From an uncultured Christensenellaceae bacterium (GTDB lineage: Bacteria; Bacillota; Clostridia; Christensenellales; Borkfalkiaceae): DNA of 45,670 nucleotides. How positions within the stretch are numbered: the stretch's first letter is position 1; each line of letters begins with the position of its first letter. The notes beneath the pieces were generated by a model. The model had not been told where the DNA came from. It was given only the letters and a program-made list of their open reading frames with translations, and did not search any database. The stretch spans positions 1-45,670 of the forward strand of contig CAJUJO010000010.1 of assembly GCA_910586675.1 (NCBI GenBank), written 5' to 3'. Both the position numbers and the translations under genes were made by a program. Shown here one piece after another: positions 6,504 through 15,886 of the stretch.

Positions 6504-9500
6504 CTATGCCATGACCGTATCTCCGCCCAAGCGCGCTTCCACCTCGGAGAGCTTGACGGATACGATTTTGGAAACACCCTTTTCTTCCATGGTAACGCCG
6601 AAGAGCGAATCCGCCTGATTCATGGTCGGCTTTCGGTGCGAAATTACGACGAACTGCGTTTCGCGCGAGAACTTTTTCAAATATTTTGCAAAACGGTCTA
6701 CATTCGCTTCGTCGAGCGCGGCTTCGATCTCGTCGAGAATACAGAAGGGCATGGGGCGCGATTTGAGAATGGCGAACAGAATGGCAATCGCCGTGAACGC
6801 GCGCTCTCCGCCCGAAAGAAGGGAAATTTTCGCCAGCTTTTTGCCCGGAGGACACGCTACGATTTCCACGCCCGCGTTGAGCGGGTCGTCGCAGTTCTCG
6901 TAATCGAGCTGCATTTCCGCCCTGCCGCCGCCGAACAACTCCTTGAAGATATGCGTAAAGTTGGAGTTTATCTCGTTGAAGCCTTCGTCGAACTTGCGCT
7001 GCATTTCCCCTTTCAGGTTGTCGAGCACGCCCGTCAAATCGACGATGCCTTTATCCAAATCCTCTTTCTGCGTCAGCATTTCCGAATAGCGCGCGAACAG
7101 GTTGTTGTAGTCTTCTTCGGCGTTCTGGTTGACGGGACCGAGCGCGGATATCTTGCGCTTCAAGCTCACCGTATTGTTATAAGACTGCGTAATATCGTAA
7201 TTCTCGTCGCGGAGCTCGGCAGCGCTCTCATAGGTGAGCCCGTATGCCTCGTCTATCCGCTGTTTCATGTTTTCGAGGTTTGTTTCCGCCTTGGAAATTT
7301 CCAGCTCGGAACTGTGCTTTCGGTCGCTCGTCGTCTGCTGTTCGGTGAGGAGCGTGCGCTTCTCGCCGTCGAGCCGAACCTGCCGCTCGTTGACCGCTTT
7401 TTTCTCCTCTTCCGCGCGGGCGATGTCGGCGCGGATGGCCGCAACGGTCTTTTGCTCGTCCTCGGTGAGCGCCGCCTTTTCCTCGTCGGCTTTGAGCTTT
7501 TGTATGAGGCTCTCCGTTTCGGCGATGCGGGCGCGGACGCGCTCCACCTTTTGCAGAAGCGAAGTCTTTTCGTTGAGCATGCGGCGCACATTGTCCTCTT
7601 CCGCCGCGCGGGAGGACGCCAGTTTCGCGCCCTCTACGCGGAGCTGTTGCAATTTGTCGTTCAGCTCGTCGCGTTCGGCACGGAGTTTTTCCGTTTCCGC
7701 CGCCTGCGCGCTCGCTTCCGCCGCCGCTTCCGAACGGATCTTATTGAGGATATCCTCGTTCTCCGCCGAGCTTTCCACCTCGTTTTTCAAATCGTCCACC
7801 CTGCGGGTCAGGCGGTCGAGCACGCCGCGGTATTCGGCAAGATCCCGCTGCGTATCGGCGAGCAGATCGCACAGCGCCTTTTCCCGCTGAGAGAGCGCGG
7901 CGAAATTCGCCGTCTCTTCCTGCACCTTCACGCGGAAGGATTCATACTGCGTCTGCACTTCCTCGCGCTCCGTTTCGCAGTTCTGGAGGGCGGCGCGCAG
8001 CTTTTCCAGAACTGCTTTTTTGCGCGCGATTTCCTCTTCGCATTCCTTGATATGGCGTTCCCCCGCGAGCAGGTTTCCGCCGTCCTTTCTGCGCGAGCCG
8101 CCTGTCATCGCGCCGCTCGTCGCGATCGTATCGCCGTCGAGCGTTACGATTTTGAAAGAACGGGGATACTTTTTGGCAATCGCCGTCGCGCTCGCAATGG
8201 TGTCGCACACGAGCGTGTTGCCGAGCAGATTTTTGATGACGTTGTCGTAGTACGGGTCGTATTTTACAAGCGCTTCCGCAAGCCCCATCGCGCCCGATTC
8301 GGAAAGGGCGCGCTCGATCTCGCGCGTGTTGTAATGGGGGCGCATCGACTCGACGGGAAGGAAGGTTACGATTCCCCCGCCCGAACGTTTCAGATATTCG
8401 ATGAGGTAACGCGCATCGTCCGCCGTCGCCGTAACGAGGTTCTGCATCGCCCCGCCGAACGCCGTTTCGATCGCCATTTCATACTTTTGTTCGGTGGAAA
8501 CGATGTCGGCGATTGCGCCCTTGATTTTTGCGCCGATATTTTTATCGGTAAGCGCCGTCGTCTGCAAGCGGCGCACCGAATCGCGGTATCCGTTGAAGCG
8601 GTTTTTTAAGCCCTGATAAAATTCGAGGTTGTTCTGTAAGTTGGAAATGGAAGTATTGCAATCCGCCAAGTCGTGCGTGAGTTTGTCCTTGGAAACGGTC
8701 AAGTCGCGCAGCGCACCCGAAAGCTCTTCCTCCCTATCGTTCTTTTCGTCGAGGAAACTCTCGCAAGCCGCCTTTTCCCTGCGGCACTCGGCGAGCTGAC
8801 CCTCGTATTCCTTACCGCGGAGCTCCGCCTTGGAAACGGCTTCCTCCACCTCTCGGATGCGCTCGCTCGCCGCGTCCTTCTGCGCCGAAAGGCTACCCTT
8901 GTTGGCGCGGATGTCGGAAAGCTTATCGACCGAGCTGAGCTCGCTCGCGCGCTTTTCGTCGGAAATCTTTTCAAATACCAGAACGCGCGCCGTCGCTTCC
9001 CGCACCTTTTCGGCAAGTTCGTCGCATTCCCTTGCAATCTCCTGCCCGCGAAGCGCGTCCTCTTCCGTCTTTTTCGCGCTCGCCTGCGTGAGCGCGTCTA
9101 TCTCCCGCGTTCTGCGCAGGGAATATTCCACGTCGTCCGTCGCCGCGCGCAGCTGCGTGCGGTAAGATTGAATGCGTTCGCCGATGACCTTGGCTTCCCC
9201 GCTCTTATGCTCCAAACCGACCTCGAACACGCGAAGTTTATCGTTGAGCGCGCGGAGTCTGCCGTCCGCTTCGGCGATTTTTTCGCGCCCCGAAAGCTCG
9301 TCCGCTTCCAACAGTGCAAGGGACTTTTCAATCTCTTCCAACCGTTCTCCCGCCGCGGAAATGACGAGGCGGTGCTTGTCCGTCTCCTTTGCGAAATTGT
9401 CGTACCGGACGAGATATGTATTGACCTCTTCGTATTTGAGCTGCTCGGAATAATCGCGGTACTTTTTCGCCGTTTCCGCCTGCCGCTCCAAGGGCTTTAA

Positions 9501-10103
9501 CTGTTTTTCCGCCTCGTCCATGCGCTGAACGAACACGGTAAGGTTATCTTTTGCGTTTTCCAGCTTGCGCTCTATCTCGCCCTTTTGCGCCTTGAACTTC
9601 ATCACACCCGTCGCTTCCTCGAAGATGGCGCGCCTGTCCTCCGGCTTGGCGTTCATGATCTGTTCCACCTTGCCCTGTCCGATGATGGAATACCCCTCTT
9701 TTCCGATCCCCACGCCGTGCAGCAGCGCCACGATGTCTTTTAAGCGGCAGGACTGCTTATTCAAAAGATATTCGCTTTCGCCCGAACGGTACAAGCGGCG
9801 CGTCATGGCGACTTCTTCGTACTCGATATCGAAGATGTGTTCGGAGTTGTCGAACACCAGCGTAACTTCGCAATACGAGAGCGCGCGGCGCGATTCCGTG
9901 CCGTTAAAGATGACGTCCTGCATACTCGTTCCGCGGAGCGTCTTTGCCGACTGTTCGCCGAGCACCCAGCGTACGGCGTCGGCAACGTTGCTCTTGCCGC
10001 AACCGTTCGGCCCGACGATACAGGTTACGCCGTCCTCGAATTTAATGGACGTTTTGTCGGCGAACGACTTGAAGCCGACGAGCTGTATTTCCTTAAAGTT
10101 CAA
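6504..10103 (-). CDS. smc: chromosome partition ATPase SMC
   Basis: 1199 residues, full length. SMC dimerises and, with ScpA and ScpB (not in the window), extrudes DNA loops to organise and segregate the chromosome. Walker A GPNGCGKS is at about 31-38. Long coiled-coil arms (about 170-500 and 670-1020) flank a hinge domain at about 510-660. The signature LSGGE is at about 1096 and Walker B CILDE at about 1121. It starts with TTG at 10103, overlapping the rnc TGA, with AGAGGGA upstream. It is translationally coupled to rnc, as in many Bacillota. A repeat array begins at its stop codon. Confidence 0.97.
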   Translation of the reverse strand: MNFKEIQLVGFKSFADKTSIKFEDGVTCIVGPNGCGKSNVADAVRWVLGEQSAKTLRGTSMQDVIFNGTESRRALSYCEVTLVFDNSEHIFDIEYEEVAMTRRLYRSGESEYLLNKQSCRLKDIVALLHGVGIGKEGYSIIGQGKVEQIMNAKPEDRRAIFEEATGVMKFKAQKGEIERKLENAKDNLTVFVQRMDEAEKQLKPLERQAETAKKYRDYSEQLKYEEVNTYLVRYDNFAKETDKHRLVISAAGERLEEIEKSLALLEADELSGREKIAEADGRLRALNDKLRVFEVGLEHKSGEAKVIGERIQSYRTQLRAATDDVEYSLRRTREIDALTQASAKKTEEDALRGQEIARECDELAEKVREATARVLVFEKISDEKRASELSSVDKLSDIRANKGSLSAQKDAASERIREVEEAVSKAELRGKEYEGQLAECRREKAACESFLDEKNDREEELSGALRDLTVSKDKLTHDLADCNTSISNLQNNLEFYQGLKNRFNGYRDSVRRLQTTALTDKNIGAKIKGAIADIVSTEQKYEMAIETAFGGAMQNLVTATADDARYLIEYLKRSGGGIVTFLPVESMRPHYNTREIERALSESGAMGLAEALVKYDPYYDNVIKNLLGNTLVCDTIASATAIAKKYPRSFKIVTLDGDTIATSGAMTGGSRRKDGGNLLAGERHIKECEEEIARKKAVLEKLRAALQNCETEREEVQTQYESFRVKVQEETANFAALSQREKALCDLLADTQRDLAEYRGVLDRLTRRVDDLKNEVESSAENEDILNKIRSEAAAEASAQAAETEKLRAERDELNDKLQQLRVEGAKLASSRAAEEDNVRRMLNEKTSLLQKVERVRARIAETESLIQKLKADEEKAALTEDEQKTVAAIRADIARAEEEKKAVNERQVRLDGEKRTLLTEQQTTSDRKHSSELEISKAETNLENMKQRIDEAYGLTYESAAELRDENYDITQSYNNTVSLKRKISALGPVNQNAEEDYNNLFARYSEMLTQKEDLDKGIVDLTGVLDNLKGEMQRKFDEGFNEINSNFTHIFKELFGGGRAEMQLDYENCDDPLNAGVEIVACPPGKKLAKISLLSGGERAFTAIAILFAILKSRPMPFCILDEIEAALDEANVDRFAKYLKKFSRETQFVVISHRKPTMNQADSLFGVTMEEKGVSKIVSVKLSEVEARLGGDTVMA

Positions 10104-10759
10104 TGTTGTTCCCTCTCTTTGAGAATTTCGTAGAGCGCCTGCGCCGCGCGCATTTCCGCTTCCTTGTTTCTGCTTCCCGCGCCCGAAGCACTTACACCCA
10201 GCGCGCGCACCGTACAGACGTGTTCGCCGCCCTTCTCTTCCGTGCGGTATTCGGGCGGCTGCTTGGCGCGCTCTTGCACGTATTCCTGCAAAATACTCTT
10301 ATAATTTTCCGTTTCCGCTTCCGTTAAATACCGTTCCAAAAAGCGCGCCGCGGGCGCCATTCCGCCGTCGAGGTAGATCCCCGCGACGACTGCTTCAAAC
10401 AGATTGGAGGGCGTTTTTCCGCCGAGGTTGCTTTCCCCGCCCGAACGGCGCAGAAAGCGCATCAGCCCCGCCCGCCGTTCGGCGCTTTCCAGCGCCTTCT
10501 GAGAAACGAACTTCTGGCGCTTATCGGTAAGCTTACCTTCATCCGCGCCGCTCTCTTTATACAGTTTTTCGGTAATATACAACTGCACCACCGAGTCGCC
10601 GAGGAACTCCAACCGCTCGTTGTCGCGCCCGCCGAATACATTGGAGAAGGTGGAGTGCGTAAAGCACGCCTTTAACAGTTCCCCGTCTCGGAAGGCATAG
10701 CCGATAGCTTCTTCCGCCTGCGCGCGCGTTTGCTCCGTCCAGTCCTCGCCGTTACGCAT
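10100..10759 (-). CDS. rnc: ribonuclease III
   Basis: 219 residues from the ATG at 10759, which overlaps the plsX stop by 8 nt and follows GGGGGA; an ATG at 10789 is less likely. RNase III cuts double-stranded RNA in rRNA precursors and mRNAs. The signature NERLEFLGDSV (47-57) supplies the catalytic acidic residues, with a second acidic site in NLFEAVVAGIYLD (Glu about 122). The double-stranded RNA-binding domain spans about 150-219 and ends AAQALYEILKEREQH. The rnc-smc overlap implies coupled translation. Confidence 0.96.
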   Translation of the reverse strand: MRNGEDWTEQTRAQAEEAIGYAFRDGELLKACFTHSTFSNVFGGRDNERLEFLGDSVVQLYITEKLYKESGADEGKLTDKRQKFVSQKALESAERRAGLMRFLRRSGGESNLGGKTPSNLFEAVVAGIYLDGGMAPAARFLERYLTEAETENYKSILQEYVQERAKQPPEYRTEEKGGEHVCTVRALGVSASGAGSRNKEAEMRAAQALYEILKEREQH

Positions 10760-11780
10760 TCTCTTCCCCCGAAATCTGCGTCTTTTCAAGCAATTCGGAA
10801 ATATTCCCTATGAGGTTGTTGCGGTACGCGTCCACCGCCTGCGCAACGGACGCGCAGATGCTCTTCGCCTTGGAAGAGCCGTGCGATTTGACGACCACCT
10901 TTTTGAGCCCGAGAAAGACCGACCCGCCGAAACGGCTGTAATCGAGCATGTTCTGTAAACCGGATAGCTGTTTTTTGGCAAACAAATAATGGAGCTTTGC
11001 CCCGAAGGAAGAGGTAAATTCCTTTTTGAGGACGGCAGATACCGTCTTGCCGCAGCCTTCGATGGCTTTGAGCGCGACATTGCCCGAAAATCCGTCGGAC
11101 ACGGCGACGTCCACGTCTCCGTACATGATGTCCCGCCCCTCGATATTACCTGCAAAGTCGATGCCTTCGCACGTTTTTAACAGCTGATGCGCTTCCTGAT
11201 GGAGCGTGTCGCCCTTATGTTCTTCCGTGCCGTTGGTCAGGAGTCCCACGCGGGGATTTTCCACGCCGAACGCCGCCTTTGCATAAGCGGAAGCCATGAT
11301 GGCGAACTGTTGCAGATAAGCGGGCTTGCACTCGGCGTTCGCGCCGCAGTCGCAAAGCAGCGTCTGCGTGCCGCGCACGTTGGGAAGCGCGGGGCAGAGC
11401 GCGGGACGAAGCACACCCTTAATGCGCCCCACGAGCATAATGCCGCCCGTGAGAACCGCGCCCGTAGAGCCTGCGGACACGAAACCGCCCACCTCCTCGT
11501 CCTCTTTGAGCATTCTCATGCCGACGACGAGGGAGCTGTCCTTTTTCCCGCGCACGGCGGAAGTGGGCACGTCGTCGTTGGTGATAACCTCGGTGCAGTG
11601 CACAAGTTCCACGCGCGAAGTATCATATTTGTATTTTTCAAGTTCGGGCTTTACAAAGTTCTCGTCGCCCGTTAAAATCAGTTTGAAATCTTTCCTCGCG
11701 TCCAGCGCCTGCACGGCGCCCTTCACGATTTCCGCGGGCGCATTGTCGCCGCCCATCGCGTCTACTACGATTTTCAACAT
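10752..11780 (-). CDS. plsX: phosphate acyltransferase PlsX
   Basis: 342 residues, standard length. PlsX converts acyl-ACP to acyl-phosphate, the donor for PlsY in phospholipid synthesis; it is a peripheral membrane enzyme. The N-terminus MLKIVVDAMGGDNAPAEIVK is diagnostic. GGGAGG precedes the ATG. It heads a transcript with rnc and smc. The fabD, fabG and acpP genes that often separate plsX from rnc are missing here, so fatty-acid synthesis genes must lie elsewhere. Confidence 0.96.
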   Translation of the reverse strand: MLKIVVDAMGGDNAPAEIVKGAVQALDARKDFKLILTGDENFVKPELEKYKYDTSRVELVHCTEVITNDDVPTSAVRGKKDSSLVVGMRMLKEDEEVGGFVSAGSTGAVLTGGIMLVGRIKGVLRPALCPALPNVRGTQTLLCDCGANAECKPAYLQQFAIMASAYAKAAFGVENPRVGLLTNGTEEHKGDTLHQEAHQLLKTCEGIDFAGNIEGRDIMYGDVDVAVSDGFSGNVALKAIEGCGKTVSAVLKKEFTSSFGAKLHYLFAKKQLSGLQNMLDYSRFGGSVFLGLKKVVVKSHGSSKAKSICASVAQAVDAYRNNLIGNISELLEKTQISGEENA

Positions 11781-11823
11781 AAAGAAACCTCCCGCCCCGT
11801 TCGGCGTGCATTCATACAGAAAA

Positions 11824-11852
11824 ATTATAGCATTTTTTTACGGAAAAAACAA
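11824..11852 (-). promoter_or_regulatory. promoter of plsX-rnc-smc
   Basis: Minus-strand TTGTTT (11847-11852), 17-bp spacer, TATAAT (11824-11829), giving a leader of roughly 37 nt. No FapR-type operator palindrome was evident. Confidence 0.65.
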
Positions 11853-11905
11853 TAAAAAATCCCTTCGGAAAAGTATTTTATCGCAGGTTTCTCAAAAAAT
11901 ACAAA

Positions 11906-11939
11906 ACAAGCCCCGCCGCTTCAAAGCGGCGGGGCTTGT
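11906..11939 (-). terminator. terminator of the CDF exporter gene
   Basis: Perfect 15-bp arms ACAAGCCCCGCCGCT / AGCGGCGGGGCTTGT with a 4-nt loop. The minus-strand trailer is T-rich (TTTTGTATTTTTT). Confidence 0.9.
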
Positions 11940-11948
11940 AATTTTTCT

Positions 11949-13073
11949 TCATTCCCGTTCCACTTCCACAACGGGTTCGTAGTTGCCGAGCAGCCTTACG
12001 GCGTTTTCGATGCTCGAACGAATTTCCCCGTCCTTCGCCTTGCAGGAAAAGGGAATGCCGACCTCGAACACGAGCGTTACTTTAACGCCCCGCACCATGC
12101 GGAAATCGTGAATGTTCATGTCCTCGTACATGCCCTCCACGGCGGCGCGAACGCGCGCTTCCGCTTCCCGCGCTTCGCCGTCGTTCAAGTCCACGGGGTC
12201 GTAATGAGCCGTGAGATGAACGCCCAACCGCTCTAAGACGGCGTGCTCTATCTCGTCGATTTTTTCATGCGAGGGCACCGCGGCAATCTCCGCCGACATT
12301 TCAATATGCGCCGTCGCAAAATACACGCCGTGGCCGTAACCGTACATGCGCAGATCGTGCATGCCGAGCACGTCGGGATAGGATAAAATCACCTCTTTGA
12401 CGGAAGCAAGAAGAACGGGATCGGGCGCCTGACCGAGCAGCTTGGAAGCGGCGTCGCGCAAAATGGAAATTCCCTGCCACACGATAAACAGCGCGACGAG
12501 GACGCCCGCCCAGCCGTCTGCGGGAACGGAAGCAAAGCGGGAAATAATTAAACCGATTATGACGGCGGAGGTCGCCAGACAGTCGCACGCGCTGTCCGTC
12601 GCGGCGGCATTCAGCGTGTCGGACTGTATTTTTTTCGCGACGGCGCGGTAGTAAAAGAACATGCCGCCCTTCACTGCAATGGAAATTCCGAGCAAAAGAA
12701 AGATTTCCCAGCCGCCGAACGGAATCCCGCCCGCGACAATTTTTTCCAGCGATTCGCGGAAGAGCTCCACGCCCAGCACGAGCACGAGCGCGGCGATGAG
12801 CATGGAAGCCACATACTCCGCGCGGCGATGCCCGAACGGGTGCTCCTTATCGGCGGGCTTTGCCGAGATGCGGAAGGAGATGAGCGAAACGGCGCTGCTG
12901 CCGCAGTCGCTCAGATTGTTGATACCATCCGCAACGACGGAAACGAGCCCCGTCAACGCGCCCGTTACGATCTTTGCCAAAGCAAGCGCGAAATTGAGCA
13001 GCATTCCGATAAAGCTCGCACGTTTGCCCCGCTTATCGCGCATTCCCGATTTGTTTTCTTCCGATTCTACCAT
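11949..13073 (-). CDS. cation diffusion facilitator (CDF) metal exporter
   Basis: 374 residues from the ATG at 13073. CDF proteins exchange cytoplasmic divalent metals (Zn, Fe, Mn, Cd or Co) for protons. The N-terminal domain carries about six membrane helices from residue 18 onward. Metal-site segments are visible in VADGINNLSDCGSSAV (TM2) and in DKEHPFGHRRAEYVASM. The C-terminal half is the cytoplasmic ferredoxin-like dimerisation domain, here unusually long (about 170 residues, with a second domain-like repeat). Upstream residues from an ATG at 13274 are rejected because the promoter lies inside them. The promoter ends 6 nt before the ATG with no ribosome binding site, suggesting a leaderless message. 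Metal specificity cannot be told. Confidence 0.88.
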   Translation of the reverse strand: MVESEENKSGMRDKRGKRASFIGMLLNFALALAKIVTGALTGLVSVVADGINNLSDCGSSAVSLISFRISAKPADKEHPFGHRRAEYVASMLIAALVLVLGVELFRESLEKIVAGGIPFGGWEIFLLLGISIAVKGGMFFYYRAVAKKIQSDTLNAAATDSACDCLATSAVIIGLIISRFASVPADGWAGVLVALFIVWQGISILRDAASKLLGQAPDPVLLASVKEVILSYPDVLGMHDLRMYGYGHGVYFATAHIEMSAEIAAVPSHEKIDEIEHAVLERLGVHLTAHYDPVDLNDGEAREAEARVRAAVEGMYEDMNIHDFRMVRGVKVTLVFEVGIPFSCKAKDGEIRSSIENAVRLLGNYEPVVEVERE

Positions 13074-13079
13074 AGTTCC

Positions 13080-13108
13080 ATTATACACGCTTTCGTGATA
13101 TTTGTCAT
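13080..13108 (-). promoter_or_regulatory. promoter of the CDF gene
   Basis: Minus-strand ATGACA (13103-13108), 17-bp spacer, TATAAT (13080-13085). The start ATG follows the -10 box after only 6 nt. Confidence 0.75.
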
Positions 13109-13111
13109 CTT

Positions 13112-13149
13112 TTGTGAAATAAAATTTTTTCCGCGTATAATCCGCGGAA
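13112..13149 (+). promoter_or_regulatory. promoter of the mazF gene wrapped in an inverted repeat
   Basis: TTGTGA (13112-13117), 18-bp spacer, TATAAT (13136-13141). The -10 box is bracketed by perfect 7-bp arms TTCCGCG (13129-13135) and CGCGGAA (13143-13149), a plausible operator. Confidence 0.6.
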
Positions 13150-13272
13150 AATCCGTCAAAAATTTTACCGCCCTCGCAAAGGGAAATCGGCTGTATGTGG
13201 GCAGAAATCCGAGCCGTTACATAGTATGATAACGGAGGGTAATTACCTTTCGCCCACAAAAGAAGGTGCACC

Positions 13273-13632
13273 ATGAACGTAAAACGCGGAGAACTTTATT
13301 ATGCGGATCTGTCCCCCGTCGTGGGGAGCGAGCAGGGCGGCGTGCGCCCCGTGCTCGTCGTGCAGAACGATACGGGGAATAAATATTCCCCCACCGTAAT
13401 CGCGGCGGCGGTAACGAGCAAGATTCACAAGGCGCGGCTTCCGACGCACATCGAACTGCCCTCCGCGTTCGGACTTGCAAAGGATAGCGTAATTTTATTG
13501 GAACAGATCCGCACCATCGACAAAAAGCGCCTGATGGCGCGCATCGGCGAGCTTCCCCCCGCCACGATGTCGCGCGTTGACCGCGCTATCTTAATCAGCC
13601 TCGGTTTTGAAGAAACGGGCAACAGGGCGTGA
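13273..13632 (+). CDS. mazF: MazF/PemK-type endoribonuclease toxin
   Basis: 119 residues, the size of B. subtilis EndoA (NdoA). The start MNVKRGELYYADLSPVVGSE and the following GGVRPVLVVQNDTGN are typical of the PemK/MazF fold, which cuts single-stranded mRNA at short motifs. The conserved Arg of RPVLVV and the Thr of AAVTSK, needed for cleavage in the family, are present. AAGGTG precedes the ATG. No antitoxin gene is visible upstream; the only short frame there is a 16-codon one overlapping the start. The partner must be encoded elsewhere, be absent, or have been lost. Confidence 0.92.
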   Translation: MNVKRGELYYADLSPVVGSEQGGVRPVLVVQNDTGNKYSPTVIAAAVTSKIHKARLPTHIELPSAFGLAKDSVILLEQIRTIDKKRLMARIGELPPATMSRVDRAILISLGFEETGNRA

Positions 13633-13644
13633 AAAACCGCAACA

Positions 13645-13672
13645 AAAAAGCAAGGCAGATGCCTTGCTTTTT
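13645..13672. terminator. bidirectional terminator between mazF and pnp
   Basis: Arms AAAAAGCAAGGC / GCCTTGCTTTTT with loop AGAT. A/T tracts on both sides let it serve both converging genes. Confidence 0.85.
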
Positions 13673-13684
13673 CTCATTGTTTTT

Positions 13685-15778
13685 TTACATTTTTTCAAGC
13701 AGTTTGAAATCGATGCCCTTTTCGCCGATTTTGATGATTTCCACCTTTACGGTATCGCCGATCGCAAGCACGTCCTCGACGGAATCGATGCGTTTATCGC
13801 TCATCTTGGAAATATGAATCATACCGTCCTTGCCGGGAGCGAACTCGACGAACGCACCCACCTTGGAAAGGATTCTCACGACCGTTCCGATGAACATATC
13901 GCCCACTTCGGGATCGTGCACGATGCTCTCGATGATTGCCTTCGCGCGCTGCGCGCTTTCGGGATCGCCGTAGGAAGCGATGCACACCGTACCGTCGTCC
14001 TCGATGTCGATTTTGGTGCCCGTCTCCGCGATAATGGAGTTGATGACCTTGCCCTGCTTGCCGACGACGTCGCCGATTTTTTCGGGATCGATCTTGAAGG
14101 AAATGATGCGGGGCGCGTATTTGCTGAGCTCGGGCGCCACCTCGGGAATGCATTCGAGCATTTTAGAGAGAATAAACTGCCTTCCCTCGTTCGCCTGCTC
14201 GATTGCGGTATGCATGATCTCTTCGGAAATGCCCTTGATCTTAATATCCATTTGGATGGCGGTGATTCCCTTCTGCGTTCCCGCGACCTTGAAGTCCATG
14301 TCGCCGAGGAAATCTTCCAAGCCCTGAATGTCGGTCAGCACGCGGAATTCGCCCGTTTCCTGATTTTTGATGAGCCCCATCGCAACGCCTGCAACGGGAG
14401 CCTTGATAGGCACGCCCGCGTCCATCAGCGCCATCGTCGAACCGCAGACGGAAGCCATGGAGGAAGAACCGTTGGAGGATAGAATATCGTTTACCACGCG
14501 GATGGCGTAAGGGAAGGACTCTTCGTCGGGAATGACGGGAATGAGCGCGCGCTCCGCAAGGGCGCCGTGCCCGATCTCGCGCCTGCCGGGGCTTCTGAGC
14601 GCCTTCGCCTCGCCCGTGCAATAACCGGGGAAATTATACTGGTGCATGTAGCGCTTTGCCGTTTCGTCGTCCAGCCCTTCCAGCTTCTGCGCCGCCGCGA
14701 GCATGTCGAGCGTGCAGGTGGTGAGCGTCTGCGTTTGCCCTCTCGTGAACACGGCGGAACCGTGTACGCGGGGAAGAACGTGCTTTTCGCACCATATGGG
14801 GCGGACGTCCTTTAAGCCTCTGCCGTCGGGGCGGATGCCCTTGTCGAAAATCTTCGCACGGACTTTTTCTTTGGTGAGGTAGTAAACGCTGTCTTTGATT
14901 TCGCGCTTGTTGTCGGGATAGAGCTCGAGGAAGTGCTGTAAAATCTCCTCTTCGGTCTGCGCCTGGCGCGCTTCGCGCTCCTGCCTGTCGAACGTCTCGA
15001 TCGCCCAATCGATTTTTTCGTCCGCATATGCGCGGACTTCTTTGTCGAGCTCTTCGGGAATGTGATAGAGTTCGATTTGCTTTTTCGCCTTGCCGGCCGC
15101 AGGCGTGATCACGTCCTCGATGAACGCGCAGATCTTCTTGATTTCCGCATGACCGAACATGATCGCGCCGACCATTTCGTCGTTGGTAACCTCGTCCGCG
15201 CCCGCTTCTATCATAAGGATGGCGTCCTTCGTCCCCGCGAGATTGAGGTGAATCGAACTCTTTTCCCGCTGCTCCGCATCGGGATTGATGATGTATTCGC
15301 CGTCGACGAGCCCGACCACGACGGAACCCGTGGGTCCCGCCCAAGGGATATCGGAAATAGAAAGCGCGATCGACGAACCGATCATTGCGAGGGGCTCGGG
15401 CGCGACGTCGGGCTCGACGGAAAGCGCGGTCGCCACGACGACGACGTCGTTAAACAGTCCCTTCGGAAAGAGAGGGCGGAGGGGTCTGTCGATGAGGCGC
15501 GCCGTTAAAATGGCTTTGTCGCTCGCCCTGCCCTCCCTGCGCTTGAAGCCGCCGGGAATTTTACCGACGGCGTACATCTTCTCTTCGTAGTCCACTTGCA
15601 GGGGGAAGAAATCCATTCCCTCGCGCGGAGACTGCGACATACAAACGGTTACCATAACGGCGGTTTCACCGCAGCGCACGACGCACGCGCCGTTCGCCTG
15701 TTCGGTGTACTTGCCCGTTTCAACGGTGATTTCTCTGCCGCCGACGGTAAATTTGAATTCTTTGTAATCGGGTGCCAT
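13685..15778 (-). CDS. pnp: polyribonucleotide nucleotidyltransferase (PNPase)
   Basis: 697 residues, full length. PNPase degrades RNA 3' to 5' by phosphorolysis and works as a trimeric ring in the cytoplasm. Two RNase PH-like domains (about 1-220 and 310-540) flank an all-helical linker. The second contains FPGYCTGEAKALRSPGRREIG and the acidic D-x-K-x-A-type region KVAGTQKGITAIQMDIK. A KH domain follows at about 555-615 with GDVVGKQGKVIN, then an S1 domain at about 620-690 (GAFVEFAPGKDGMIHISKM). AAGGAAGG precedes the ATG. It lies downstream of rpsO but behind a terminator, so it probably also has its own promoter. Confidence 0.97.
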   Translation of the reverse strand: MAPDYKEFKFTVGGREITVETGKYTEQANGACVVRCGETAVMVTVCMSQSPREGMDFFPLQVDYEEKMYAVGKIPGGFKRREGRASDKAILTARLIDRPLRPLFPKGLFNDVVVVATALSVEPDVAPEPLAMIGSSIALSISDIPWAGPTGSVVVGLVDGEYIINPDAEQREKSSIHLNLAGTKDAILMIEAGADEVTNDEMVGAIMFGHAEIKKICAFIEDVITPAAGKAKKQIELYHIPEELDKEVRAYADEKIDWAIETFDRQEREARQAQTEEEILQHFLELYPDNKREIKDSVYYLTKEKVRAKIFDKGIRPDGRGLKDVRPIWCEKHVLPRVHGSAVFTRGQTQTLTTCTLDMLAAAQKLEGLDDETAKRYMHQYNFPGYCTGEAKALRSPGRREIGHGALAERALIPVIPDEESFPYAIRVVNDILSSNGSSSMASVCGSTMALMDAGVPIKAPVAGVAMGLIKNQETGEFRVLTDIQGLEDFLGDMDFKVAGTQKGITAIQMDIKIKGISEEIMHTAIEQANEGRQFILSKMLECIPEVAPELSKYAPRIISFKIDPEKIGDVVGKQGKVINSIIAETGTKIDIEDDGTVCIASYGDPESAQRAKAIIESIVHDPEVGDMFIGTVVRILSKVGAFVEFAPGKDGMIHISKMSDKRIDSVEDVLAIGDTVKVEIIKIGEKGIDFKLLEKM

Positions 15779-15851
15779 AGTGTTTACCTTCCTTGTTCTT
15801 TTTTGTTCTTGTGCCCCGTCCGCCGCCCGACGGCGGGGCGTTTATACAAAA

Positions 15852-15877
15852 AAGAGCGGACAAAAAAAGCCGCTCTT
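15852..15877 (-). terminator. terminator or attenuator between rpsO and pnp
   Basis: Arms AAGAGCGG / CCGCTCTT, 10-nt loop, followed on the minus strand by TTTTTTG. A second GC-rich hairpin (CCGCCG / CGGCGG) lies between it and the pnp start, near 15820-15840. Confidence 0.75.
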
Positions 15878-15886
15878 CTCCGTTCC

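Noticed and set aside
6498..8609. 703-codon plus-strand open frame opposite smc
   Set aside because: It lies fully antisense to the intact smc gene and is Arg/Phe/Leu-rich with no motifs; GC-rich codon use on the minus strand suppresses stops on the plus strand.
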